A DNA stretch of 64,000 nucleotides from Onthophagus taurus (Eukaryota; Arthropoda; Insecta; Coleoptera; Scarabaeidae), in NCBI RefSeq assembly GCF_036711975.1, contig NC_091970.1, forward strand, positions 3,913,501 to 3,977,500, read 5' to 3'. Shown here one piece after another: positions 49,701 through 56,627 of the stretch (positions are counted from its first letter, which is position 1; the number at the start of each line of letters is the position of its first letter). The notes beneath the pieces are model-generated. The model did no database searches, was not told the DNA's origin, and saw only the letters and a program-made list of their open reading frames with translations. A program made the position numbers and the translations under genes.

Positions 49701-50596
49701 TACTCCCTTATTTGCTTTCATTTAATAAAATTTATCAACGTTGTGTCAACATTTTTAGGACGGCTAATACAATTTATAGCGTTGATCACGTTTCGACACA
49801 AAATAAGTCGAAATAAATAATAACATCGAATTTATTCGATAAAAAGAATTATTTGTTAATCGATAAAATAATGTTTTTATTATTTTTTCGTAATTTTTTA
49901 TTGTTAGAGATTTTGATGTTTTTAGAATTGGTAGTAAAAGAAACCGTTTTTTTTTTAGTTTTGACAGAAGAAATGTCATTATTTAATTGACAGATTAAAA
50001 AAAATGAAAATCGATCAATTACGATTATTATTGTGGCAATTTATTTATTTTTTTTAAATAAAAGTGGGTTGTTTTATGTGGGGGTTAATGTAAAACCGAA
50101 AAAAGTGTTTCTTTCCCTTTTATATAGTAGAAAACCCAGTCTGGGGCGTTTGGAATATAGCTGCATAATAGCCCGTTGTATTAACCGAGGTAAAAACATC
50201 GTTTACAGTTATTAATAAAACCAGTTTTATACAATATATCAAAAAAAAGCTTTAAATTTAGCTTTTTGCGTTTCCGGTATGATTGAAATGATGTTTTTCG
50301 CGGATTTAGTGAAAAATAAAACGCGAAATGAAAAAGAAACAGTTCGAAAATAAGGACGAACTCACGCGTCTACGTTGGCCATGGAAAGCTGGCTGTGGCG
50401 GTTATATCGTTCGACCTAAAAATATCGAACGAGAAAACACAAACACACATCATTTCTAAAGGGTTTTTTTTGTTGGTGTTCGATTATTTTTTAATAAGTA
50501 AATTGAAAATTACCGTTTAAAATGTTCCCGGATGCGCTCCTCTCGAATGTTATCGGGTAAATTGCCGACCCAAAGATGTCTAGTCTCTCTAACCAT
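13785..50596 (-). CDS. spen: Split ends (Spen) RNA-binding transcriptional regulator
   Basis: Nuclear RRM + SPOC scaffold that recruits co-repressors (human SPEN/SHARP). There are 16 coding exons: 50514-50596, 29930-30196, 29320-29595, 28941-29258, 28281-28878, 27938-28203, 26397-27874, 22646-26341, 17746-22184, 17541-17636, 16620-16744, 16381-16556, 15860-16326, 15592-15801, 13971-14132 and 13785-13913, in phase throughout, for about 4261 residues. RRM1 starts MVRETRHLWVGNLPDN. RRM2 to RRM4 lie at about residues 303-565 (AICVKNLPCR, RTLFIGNLEKD, CVWVDGVTENV). Conserved blocks follow (LDPNLDLKVLQPSEIVKSVM, KRSVFDEDSKRLENV, IFDIVDDEPAYISMYDKVKA), then charged, Gln-rich and Lys/Glu-rich low-complexity regions. 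The C-terminal SPOC domain (about 4096-4261) has MWQGLLALKND, QRMRLEPPQ and AAGIINVAAPG. The Arg-Met-Arg patch that binds phosphorylated co-repressor tails in human SPEN is kept. The first intron is about 20.3 kb. Confidence 0.96.
14384..14505. mobile_element. CTAG foldback element, copy 2 (spen intron)
   Basis: A near-perfect palindrome. AACTAACACTAGACCTAGAA and CTAGAAAGTTTCGGGTTT are mirrored by AACTCGAAACTTTCTAG and TTCTAGGTCTAGTGTTAG about a short centre (GAAGACGACGG). Arms are about 50 bp each. It contains no reading frame. Confidence 0.75.
14725..15020. repeat. Flank relic of a larger foldback composite
   Basis: GTTAGTTCTAGTGCCAGT then TAGTCTAGTTTTATTTG, CAGCGCTAGATT, GAGCTATAAAGG and ATATCGAGGTTTT resemble the right flank of the composite at 40155-40272 (CAGCGCTAGATT, TATATCGAGGTTTT, TTGCATTTTATG). 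The sequence ends near 15010 in TGTCCCATTAGTAACGGAGC. It suggests that both loci descend from one longer element. Confidence 0.5.
17012..17434. mobile_element. MITE with AGCGCCATCTATTAG inverted termini (spen intron)
   Basis: AGCGCCATCTATTAG at 17012-17026 is exactly mirrored by CTAATAGATGGCGCT at 17420-17434. The 423 bp between the outer ends have no coding capacity. Flanks are ATTAATAA on the left and ATTAA on the right, a possible short AT-rich target duplication. Confidence 0.65.
17541..17636 (-). other. spen: Small spen exon with a NAGNAG acceptor
   Basis: A 96-bp exon encoding [20 protein letters not shown]... in phase 0. Its acceptor in transcript sense reads GCAGCAG, so splicing at either AG keeps frame and adds or drops one Gln codon (exon end 17636 or 17633). 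Confidence 0.75.
17925..18095 (-). repeat. Coding tandem repeat, SGVHPQ units, in spen
   Basis: About nine 18-bp units encode SGVHPQ with variants (SGIHSQ, SGVLPQ) in the large spen exon. The DNA units are nearly identical, which suggests recent slippage or expansion. The frame is kept throughout. Confidence 0.85.
20135..20320 (-). repeat. Coding tandem repeat, ELKQV units, in spen
   Basis: Five-residue units of the form VELKQ / IELKQ / VETNR / VDLKQ repeat about ten times, with a 15-bp DNA period (TTTTAATTCAACTTG on the plus strand). An alpha-helical or coiled region is likely. Copies are diverged at single bases. Confidence 0.8.
22185..22645 (-). other. spen intron with a foldback fragment
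   Basis: This 461-bp intron separates the two largest spen exons. It holds TTCTAGGTCTAGTGTTCTAC near 22432, a small piece of the CTAG foldback family, and otherwise plain AT-rich sequence. Confidence 0.55.
26010..26130 (-). repeat. Gln-rich coding microsatellite in spen
   Basis: Repeated CAA-type codons with interspersed Val, Ile and Leu (QQIQQVQQ, VQQLQVQQ). The plus strand shows TTGTTGTACTTG units. A typical slippage-prone tract inside a low-complexity part of Spen. Confidence 0.8.
30260..30720. repeat. X-box-bearing repeat, array A (2 units)
   Basis: Two diverged units about 323 bp apart share GAAATTAA..CGG..GCTT.GCAACGGCAATCCGGCAACTTA-type cores (30312 and 30633) and stretches such as AATAAATACCTGAA.ATTTAGG. 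The same unit recurs at 35.8-36.6 kb. Confidence 0.6.
30721..31480. other. Intron segment with CpG-richer block
   Basis: 30780-31110 is richer in CG than its surroundings, but no conserved frame is present. It could be an alternative 5' exon or an enhancer of spen. Confidence 0.25.
31490..32560. promoter_or_regulatory. CpG-richer block with CRE and AP-1 sites
   Basis: A stretch with many CG dinucleotides in an otherwise AT-rich intron. It contains a perfect cAMP-response element TGACGTCA at 32182-32189 and an AP-1 site TGAGTCA at about 32463. A candidate internal promoter or enhancer of spen. No transcript evidence is available from sequence alone. Confidence 0.3.
33190..33700. repeat. GCCGAGG repeat, array 1
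   Basis: Five copies of a GC-rich core (TAGCCGAGGTCGCTTGCGG then CCGAGGC, with variants) at about 33207, 33333, 33470, 33597 and 33668. AT-rich linkers such as AATAATCATTGTGTATCACA recur between them. Spacing is about 70-140 bp. Confidence 0.75.
33750..35120. other. Intron segment without recognisable features
   Basis: AT-rich. Short open frames (34093, 34390) have no family resemblance. Confidence 0.3.
35750..36660. repeat. X-box-bearing repeat, array B (3 units)
   Basis: Three units about 355-380 bp apart with cores at about 35846, 36219 and 36578. The middle one contains the perfect palindrome GTTGCTTAGCAAC (36224-36236), followed by GGCAATCC. Between cores the units share TTAAATGTGAGGTTA and AATAAATACCTGAA segments. 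Confidence 0.7.
37210..37890. repeat. GCCGAGG repeat, array 2, mixed orientation
   Basis: About eight cores at 37292, 37438, 37546, 37619 (inverted), 37669, 37742 (inverted), 37792 and 37863 (partial). Linkers such as GGCTTTACAATTAAATATTG repeat between them. Inverted and direct copies alternate in the second half, so hairpins are possible. Confidence 0.75.
38330..39210. promoter_or_regulatory. CpG-richer block in spen intron 1
   Basis: Contains GCGGCGTTGCC twice, a CAGCAG/CTGCTG tract (38488-38520), an AP-1 site TGAGTCA near 39061 and a GGGGCCCCC run. A short open frame at 38384-38578 shows no similarity. A candidate alternative first exon or enhancer. Confidence 0.3.
39580..40300. mobile_element. 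Composite foldback element with three palindromes
   Basis: Outer arms TGTCCCACATAAAATGCAAC (39680-39699) and their exact mirror GTTGCATTTTATGTGGGACA (40253-40272) enclose three tandem CTAG foldbacks at 39816-39930, 39931-40061 and 40062-40180. No protein is encoded. Each palindrome has AACTAGAACTAACACTAGAC-type arms around a TTCGGGTTTAGCCG stem. Confidence 0.75.
40339..41562 (+). mobile_element. Degenerate Tc1-type DNA transposon
   Basis: Long inverted ends of about 115 bp: GGACAAAAGTCTACAAACAG... at the left and its mirror ending TGTAGACTTTTGTCC at the right (about 41537-41555). An inner shared part ACAGTGTGAT.AGAGATACTTA lies at about 40425 and 41450-41480. The right end is CACTG before a TA target. 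The inside holds two transposase remnants. The element cannot be active. Confidence 0.8.
40648..41350 (+). pseudogene. Broken Tc1 transposase
   Basis: The first part (40648-40914) reads MSSRKEISVKISKLVI... with SRRDISSLLKEVSKNRRVSA, the N-terminal DNA-binding region of Tc1 transposases, and then stops. The middle is missing. After 40978 come MDRYKCKSILEQNL, QDNDPKYTANLIKHW and SPDLNPIDYVW (the catalytic-domain hallmark) across frameshifts and in-frame stops. Confidence 0.8.
41563..43440. other. Intron segment with a CRE site
   Basis: Mostly AT-rich. The block 41880-42260 is richer in CG and has a perfect TGACGTCA at 42228-42235 next to a CA-repeat (about 42185-42197). No gene is seen. Confidence 0.3.
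43480..44020. repeat. TTCAAAATGATTGAAA repeat, array 1
   Basis: Diverged tandem units built from TTCAAAATGA, TTGGTAATCATTGAAAA, TTGTCTAAATGA and TAGCTACTCCAAG. The same unit forms an array at 47.1-47.7 kb. Confidence 0.65.
44021..46190. other. Intron segment without recognisable features
   Basis: AT-rich with no gene-like frame. One pyrimidine-rich stretch lies at 45720-45780. Confidence 0.3.
46191..46830. promoter_or_regulatory. CpG-richer block with a TATA box
   Basis: Richer in CG than its surroundings, with an AGAGAGAG run (about 46314-46327) and CTATAAAAG near 46475. A possible alternative promoter in spen intron 1, or one on the plus strand of unknown product. Confidence 0.25.
47100..47740. 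repeat. TTCAAAATGATTGAAA repeat, array 2
   Basis: Units of about 145 bp contain TTCAAAATGATTG.AAC, TGATTGGTAATCATT and TAGTTACTCCAAGGTG. Same family as the array at 43.5-44.0 kb. Confidence 0.65.
48300..49460. repeat. Tandem array with GGTTATGTTTCGATGAAA units
   Basis: Four diverged copies (starting about 48303, 48680, 49070 and 49260) share TTGATTAATTTGGA, TTCTTCGTGGAAGC, CTTTAAATAAATAATTTG.GTCTTCA and GATTACCGATAGATGGGG. Spacing is about 380-390 bp, the last copy being closer. Confidence 0.65.
49461..50513. other. 3'-proximal end of spen intron 1 (transcript 5' side)
   Basis: AT-rich, with no coding evidence apart from the donor next to exon 1. Confidence 0.3.
50514..50596 (-). other. spen: First coding exon of spen
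   Basis: Start ATG at 50594-50596. It encodes MVRETRHLWVGNLPDNIREE and RIREHFK, the first half of RRM1 including the RNP2 motif LWVGNL, and ends CG|GTAATT. The second half of RRM1 is 20 kb away. The match to the Spen N-terminus is diagnostic. Confidence 0.93.
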
Positions 50597-51480
50597 TTTG
50601 CCCTGGACAACTCATTGAGAATTTTTTTGGGTCCGCCGCCGCGCACACACTCAAAAACAACACTATTTCACCGCAGAACACCGCCGTTTCAACAACTTCA
50701 TCATCATCATCAACAACTTGATCATCATCACCATAAATTATTTTCCCGCACCAAACACTTGGATTAAATCACCCCCAAAAAAAAAGAAACTAAATTTTGT
50801 TTAGAAAAAAAAATAAATCACTAAAAAATAAATCTCACTGTTAGGATTCCTCCTCCATTTTTATTTTTATTTTTCTCACTAAATCACTTTTTTTTAACAA
50901 AACCACCACTTTAAATGATCAAAAGAAAAGAAAACCACAGCACACTCTTTATTATTTATTTATTATTATTATCAATAATAATAATATAATTTTTATAACA
51001 ACATTTTTGACCCTCTTTTTCTACGCACACTAACTCACTACTTACACACACACTATTTACACTACGAAGGAAATGACACACCAAAAAAAAATAATTTTTT
51101 TTTACGAGACGGGTGTGCGGGGGCCAACTTTCAGAGTTGCGTTTAAGCGAGGACTCACAACGTACTGCGCGAACTCTAACAACGAATGATCACCGGACCG
51201 AACGGAACCAAACCGAGACGTGCGTACTCGGTTTCGCGACGAAGACGGAACGAGAATAACACGAAATCGGGAACGTACGTCCGAGTTTTGGAGCGTACCG
51301 TTTCGTGTATTAAAACGGTATCGCTTTCCTTTATGTTCCGTCTCGCTCCGACTACGAAAAAGAACACAAACCTGAAGAAATATATATTATACTAGGCGAA
51401 CCAAAAACATTTTTGGTCTTCTTCTCTCAACTTCCGTTTTTCATTCGTTTTGTTTTATTCGTTTCGTTCGGTTTTCTTAT
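50597..51480 (-). promoter_or_regulatory. 5' UTR and promoter region of spen
   Basis: The sequence upstream of the start on the minus strand is rich in short repeats (AACAA and CATCATCATCA near 50690-50730, CA repeats near 51045). A CpG-richer stretch follows at 51100-51400, the likely start-site region. No exact start could be chosen. Confidence 0.4.
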
Positions 51481-53010
51481 TTATTTCGTTTTTGCGAAAC
51501 GGGATTTAAAGTATTTAAATGAAAAAGGTTAAATTTTATTTTCGTTTTTTATTTAACACAAAATATAAAAACAATCGATATTTATAATCGGAAATAACAA
51601 TAAAACATTAATCTAGTACGTCAAAATTGACGTTGTCAAATTAAAAAAAAAAACTTGTATCGAAGAAATCTTGTTTCACTTTTGAAATGGACAAAACCTC
51701 TCGGCACAACTGCCTGATACGTTATCAACTGGTTTTATAAGCAGTTTATGGTATTTTGGTGGGGTTAGAAAGGTAGACGTGGCCGATTTATGGGGGCATG
51801 CGTACCAAAAACACCGTTCAATACCGTTTTAACACAAAAAGAAGACATCTATTGGGGGAGATTAAAATATTTTATTACAGATTCCTGTAATATGTAATAC
51901 ACACCCTATTTTTTTTTATTAATCTATTTCAATATTGTACAGAGTAATACTTAATTTAATAATACTGTGTGCTTAAATAGGATGATTTGTCGATATATAA
52001 ATAATAGCAACCGTAAACAAATATGATTATTGAAGTAATAATGAATTATGGCCTTTATATTATATTTAGAAATAAAGCAACATTTACATGGTGTAGTGTT
52101 GATGAATCTATAAAAAAAAATAATAAAGAAATTGTTTAAAGGTTTTAAGATAACCTAACCTAAAAAGGATAAATCCTTTGGATAAATCAATAAATAAATA
52201 CAAAGATTATTAAAATACATGCTTGAAATAAAGGAAATTATTTTATTCCTACCTTTATTCCTACATAAAAAGAATCTTAGTATTTAATCTTTACACGATA
52301 ACAGAAGGACACAGTTGGATTTAAATAGGTGTTCAAAGTTCCTTGAAATGGATAACTATATTCTTATTAATGTGTATTAATTAGAAAATATAAAGAAAAT
52401 GTAAAAATTTATCATACAAATGAACAAAAGTGAAAAATAAAATTTTGTTGTAAACGGAAGTTAAATTTATTAAATGAAAATTGTTAAAAATTATTAATGA
52501 AAATTGTTGTTAATACACCAACAAAATGATATTTATAAACGATTTCCTTCCAACTTAATCGTATTTATAGATATAAAGGATAAAATTTCCTAACCTCTAA
52601 TTTGAAGTGTTTGATTAAAATTCTTTTATAACTTGAAAATTAAAAATGTTAGGATAAAATGTCAATGAAAATTGTTGTTAATATAACAACAAAATGATAT
52701 CCATAAACGATTTCTTTCCAACTTATCCGTGTTCGTAGATATAAAGGATAAAATTTCCTAACCTCTAAATTGAAGTTTATTAGTTTAATCATAGCCTTTG
52801 ATATCTTTCAATTCAAATCGTCCTACCTACGGCTTACTTTGAACGTATTCATAAACTCTATTTCAGAGATTAACATCTTTATTAAAACTTATTTTAAAAT
52901 TTAAATTAAAGTATAACAAAATAAATAAATCAAATTAAATTTTTTTTATTTATTAAACCATCTTAGTCATTACATAACCCTTAAAAACACAAACGTCAAA
53001 AAGAGTAAAA
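51481..53010. other. Spacer between spen and RpL3
   Basis: AT-rich. It holds a direct repeat (listed separately) and, at 52945-52950, TTTATT, which is AATAAA for the RpL3 transcript about 60 bp past its stop. Confidence 0.45.
52499..52780. repeat. Direct repeat of about 115 bp, two copies
   Basis: Copies at about 52499-52612 and 52667-52780 share AAAATTGTTGTTAATA, CAACAAAATGATAT, TAAACGATTTC.TTCCAACTTA and GATATAAAGGATAAAATTTC. They are roughly 90% alike by eye. Confidence 0.75.
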
Positions 53011-55541
53011 CTAAGAAGTGGTTGCTGCAGCAGTGGCTTTTTCGTCCTCCTTGATACGATCCTTCTTTAAAGTACCCATAAAATCGCTCTTGTCCTTTGG
53101 CGTCTGGAAGCGACCGTGCCCAAATTTGGATGAAGTATCGATAAACTTGAGGTTAATCTTTTCGAGGGCAACGCGTTTCGTATGAACCAAAAGAGACTTC
53201 CTCAACGTGATCACCCGCTTTTTAGGCCCCATACAACAACCCTTAATCATAATGAAATCGTTGTTGACCTCACCATAATGAGGGAAACCACCCATCGGAG
53301 TAATCGTTTTTTCAGTTAAATCGTATTGGGTTGAAGCGTTATTTTTAATAACCTAAAAGTTAAAAAAAAATTTAATTAATAAATGTCATCAAATGACGTT
53401 TGAGGTTAAGATTTTTTTGAGGTTAATTCAGACCTATCATTCATAATCACGGATTTTTTTCATAATCCTTTTGGCTTCGTAAGTTTCATCATTTATTTAT
53501 TAATTAATAAGGGTAATTAAAGATTTATTTTTCTTACTTTTCCGTCTTTTGTATGTATCCCTGCTCCGATTCTATAAATTTTCTTATTCATTTCGGTACG
53601 GTGATGATAACCCTTTTGACCGGCGCGAGCAACTGTGAAAGATACTCTCGATGGATGCCAAGCCCCAATACAAGCAACCTTTCGGAGACCTTTATGCGTT
53701 TTCCTGGGAAGTTTCTTTGTGTGCCAACGGGATGTGACACCTAAAAAAAATTAAAAATGATTTAAATAACATAATAAATTAGATTGTTAAGTTTTGAAGT
53801 TAGAATTAATTTCAGTAGGAAGGCAGCAACATGATCGTATCCTCAATGATTTTATTCAGGTTTCAATACACATCATGCGTTCTCATCACATTGATTAATT
53901 CAGCAATTAATGGGCAACATTTTTTGAGGTTACCTTTATATCCTTTTCCTTTTGTAACTCCGATACAATCTATCATCTCATCTTGAGCAAAAACGTTGGT
54001 TATGGGGATGGGTTTTTCTAAATGCTCGCGAGCCCATTTAACTTTATCTTCGATGGTGCCTCCATTGAGTTGAATTTCCATGATGTGGGCTTTCTTTTGG
54101 CGTTGTTTCAACAATTTCATCTAAATAAACCAAAAAATTTTGTTAAAAGGAATTAAATTTTGATTTGAGATTGTAACGAGCATGGTTTTTCCAAGTGTCA
54201 TTGCCTAAGTGGCTACACAGTGACTCAGGAATATGCCCGATGCACCTCCCAAGGGGTACATTCTCTTTGACACTGCGATGAAAGCCCCATTAATAAAAGA
54301 CTTTCTTCATCGCCAGTTAGGGGGTAAGCCCGATCACTGATCGTGTCAATTATTGATAATCAAAAATAAAACCAACCTGAGTGTGAGCGATAACTCGAAC
54401 AACTTTGCAATATTTAACAATTTTCTTAAAATCTTTTTCGATACTCTTCTTCCCAAGCTCATCTTGCCACTTTTTCGAGGCCTTCGTAAACGCCTTCTTC
54501 TTACTCTTGTACCTTAACGCATAAAAAAGATCGAAACATCTTTAAAAACGTGATAAAACGAGCTCCTTTAAAAATAAAATTCATAAAGGGCAGTCTCATA
54601 ATTTAGCGGAGACTTAAAATCCCTTCCCATCACCACCGACTACTTCATTTTTGAGTCGAGTGGTGATTAAAAATTCTCTCATCTTTTTAAAAGAGAGGAG
54701 AGTCAAAATGATTAAGTTAATATCTCACCAATTCTTATAGAAACGTCTTCTACAATCTTCAGAAAGATGCTCAGCCCAAACAGTAGCTAATGCTCTTAAA
54801 CCATGGGGTGTTTCAATGTACCCAACACAACCAACGATAACCATTGGAGGTGTTTCTAAGATTGTTACGGCTTCAACAATTTCTTTCTTATTAATTTCTA
54901 AAAAGGAAAATTTAAATTAATGAATGACATAATCTCAAAAGAAAAATTCTTTTTTCCTTTTTTAATCAGACCTATCATTAATAATCATTTTTTTCATAAT
55001 CCTTTTGGCTATTAGCTTTATCATCATCATAATTAAGCAATTTTGATACAAATTTGTAAAACTTACTTGATCCAGGGCGATCGGCTTCGCGCAAAACATG
55101 GGTCATACCAGCTTTATACCCAATAAAAGCGGTGAGATGTACCGGCTTGGTTGGATCATCCTTCGGGAAGGCCTTAACTTTACCACGATGTCTGCGGGAC
55201 CTCTTTTTGGGGTAGAACCCCATCGATCCATGACGGGGGGCGCTAAACTTCCTATGGGACTAAAACACCATAGTTAATATCGCAACTAAACCGATAAAGT
55301 CATCAAATTTAAACGATTATTAATCAGACCGCCCTAGAATTGAATCTACATAAAATATTTCAGTAGACGTTCTAACCTTAAATTCTAGAAATCATCATGT
55401 AATCGAAATAACATTTTAAAGGGATTAAATTATGTTTAAATTGATGGATTTGAACCGAATTAAATCAACTTGATAAAGGATTATGTTGAAATTTGCGGAT
55501 TAATACCAAACAAATAAAATTAAAAGAAACAAACTTACCAT
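53011..55541 (-). CDS. RpL3: Ribosomal protein L3 (uL3)
   Basis: Large-subunit ribosomal protein close to the peptidyl-transferase centre. Seven exons: 55539-55541 (the ATG alone), 55067-55259, 54729-54897, 54377-54512, 53934-54120, 53538-53740 and 53011-53352, 410 residues in all. The protein starts [20 protein letters not shown], followed by [69 protein letters not shown] and [15 protein letters not shown]. The basic C-terminal region ends ATAAATTS. A three-base first coding exon after the start is known in RP genes. The introns carry snoRNA-like sequences. On the minus strand TATAAAA (plus 55588-55594) and a CACGTG (55575-55580) lie just before the start. Confidence 0.97.
53423..53505 (-). 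ncRNA. Box C/D snoRNA in RpL3 intron (paralogue a)
   Basis: Minus strand: C box ATGATGA (plus 53486-53492) and D box CTGA (plus 53428-53431), with short terminal pairing TTAAT/ATTAA. Between them are GCCAAAAGGATTATGA and AATGATAGGT directly before the D box. The same two segments occur in the intron at 54962-55036. Target not recognised. Confidence 0.6.
53802..53901 (-). ncRNA. Box C/D snoRNA in RpL3 intron, 18S guide candidate
   Basis: Minus strand: C box GTGATGA (plus 53883-53889), D' box CTGA (plus 53856-53859), D box CTGA (plus 53811-53814) and an 8-bp terminal stem GAATTAAT/ATTAATTC. The bases just before D, TGCTGCCTTCCTA, are complementary to AGGAAGGCAGCA, a universally conserved piece of 18S rRNA (recalled). 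Human RPL3 introns also host C/D snoRNAs. Confidence 0.75.
54193..54350 (-). ncRNA. H/ACA-like snoRNA in RpL3 intron (candidate)
   Basis: Minus strand: a 5' hairpin closed by TTGACAC/GTGTCAA with an inner GCGATGAA/TTTCATCGC stem, then AGAGAA (fits the H box ANANNA). Next come hairpins TGTACC/GGTGCA and CCTGAGT/ACTTAGG, and ACA followed by three bases CTT (plus 54193-54198). The order fits an H/ACA RNA of about 158 nt, but the extra middle hairpin is unusual. Confidence 0.45.
54513..54728 (-). other. Structured RpL3 intron
   Basis: Minus strand hairpins: CTCTC/GAGAG, ATCACCACTCGACT/AGTCGGTGGTGAT and AGTCTC/GAGACT inside AAGGG/CCCTT. No H, ACA, C or D box set could be found, so the class of RNA, if any, is open. 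Confidence 0.3.
54962..55036 (-). ncRNA. Box C/D snoRNA in RpL3 intron (paralogue b)
   Basis: Minus strand: ATGATGATGA near the 5' end (plus 55021-55030), GCCAAAAGGATTATGA, AATGATAGGT and D box CTGA (plus 54966-54969), with TTAAT/ATTAA terminal pairing. It matches the snoRNA at 53423-53505 in both internal segments. Confidence 0.6.
55314..55405 (-). ncRNA. Box C/D snoRNA in RpL3 intron 1, double 18S guide
   Basis: Minus strand: terminal stem CGATTA/TAATCG, C box ATGATGA (plus 55392-55398), D' box CTGA (plus 55360-55363) and D box CTGA (plus 55324-55327), about 92 nt. Before D is CTAGGGCGGT and before D' is GGTTAGAAC. They are complementary to neighbouring parts of insect 18S rRNA (recalled as ACCGCCCTAGTTCTAACC). 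Confidence 0.75.
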
Positions 55542-56135
55542 CGCAAAAAGTGTGAACAAAATGGGAGAATACGTCACGTGTTTCCACTTTTATACCATGT
55601 CAGAATTCGGGGGAACCAACCTAAATTAAATATATTTTCTTCAGCTTTAAATAGATAAATTAATTAATTTTATTATACATAATTAGTTATTTTGCATTAA
55701 ATAGCTTTTTACTTAATTTTATTTTGATGAATTAATTTAATTCCGAATTTATTTTGTTTATTTATGCACAAACATCAAAATAGAAATTCCCCTAGATTAT
55801 AAATTAATTAAAAATAAGCTATTTTATTAAATTAATTAATTATAAACCCGAATTTATTTCTTATTAACAAAAAAATAATGAATTAAATAATAATTAGAAA
55901 TAATTAAATGCTTTAAACAAAATTGATTAAACGTCGTTTAATCGTCAAATAATTAAGTGAAAAATCATCGTTTCGGTTAAAATCAACTTAACAACTTCTT
56001 TCGAAATTCCAGTTTATACACATTTTCAGTTTATTATCAAATATTTTTGGATTTAATAAATAATTGCGGTAAAAAAGAAACATAACCTAAGAAAAAAATA
56101 ACATAACCTCAATACATCACGTTTACCCAATTATA
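55542..56135. promoter_or_regulatory. Divergent promoter region, RpL3 / UQCC4
   Basis: About 600 AT-rich bases between opposite start codons. The RpL3 side has TATAAAA on the minus strand at 55588-55594 and an E-box CACGTG at 55575-55580. No clear core element is seen on the UQCC4 side. Confidence 0.5.
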
Positions 56136-56627
56136 ATGTCTTTGTTGAGGGTTTTTATTAATACTTCTAGGTCTAATTTATTAAAACCAAGGTAATTCCA
56201 TTTTATTTTATTAATTATTAAAATTTAGATTCAATTTTTTTTTAGTCGTGGACCCAAATTTTTTTATTCGAATAAAAGTAACATCGATAATGAAAAAATT
56301 AAGGATGAAGATGATAAACCGATAAAATATTCAATGTCCCCGGCTAGTAAATGGAAAGCTGAGCAAACTCGTAGTGGAAATAAAAATCAACGATTGTGGT
56401 ACGAACCCTACGTGGTTATTGCAAGCCTCTCGGCTATGCTAATTTATTTTTGCGTATTAAGAGAAGAGAACGATATCGATTTAGAGTTACAAAAAAGTCT
56501 TTACGCTCGAATTGAAGGACTTGAGGAGCACCAGCTTCGTGTACTTTTAGATTATAATAAACGGCATGGTTTGGAAACTCGGGATATAATCAAACGGTTA
56601 GATGAAATTGAATCATCACGAAGATGA
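56136..56627 (+). CDS. UQCC4: CCSMST1/UQCC4-like complex III assembly factor
   Basis: A small single-pass mitochondrial inner-membrane protein. The human relative (CCSMST1, renamed UQCC4) helps assemble complex III. Two exons, 56136-56191 and 56246-56627, with a GT..AG intron, 145 residues. The N-terminus MSLLRVFINTSRSNLLKPSR is basic and lacks acidic residues, like a mitochondrial presequence. The family core is KPIKYSMSPASKWKAEQTRS, then QRLWYEPYVVIASLSAMLIY (membrane helix) and the hallmark CVLREENDIDLEL. After this comes a C-terminal part of about 45 residues (GLEEHQLRVLLDYNKRHGLE, RDIIKRLDEIESSRR), predicted helical, which differs from the human tail. Family assignment rests on the core motif only. 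Confidence 0.72.

Larger units (their letters stand above)
30197..50513 (-). other. First intron of spen, about 20.3 kb
   Basis: The donor CG|GTAATT at 50512-50513 joins the acceptor TTTTAG at 30197-30198, completing codon Arg28 and the RRM1 sequence HFKRYGRVQSVKLL. The intron holds several local repeat families, three tandem foldbacks, a dead Tc1 element and GC- or CpG-richer blocks. No complete gene is seen inside on either strand. Confidence 0.9.
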
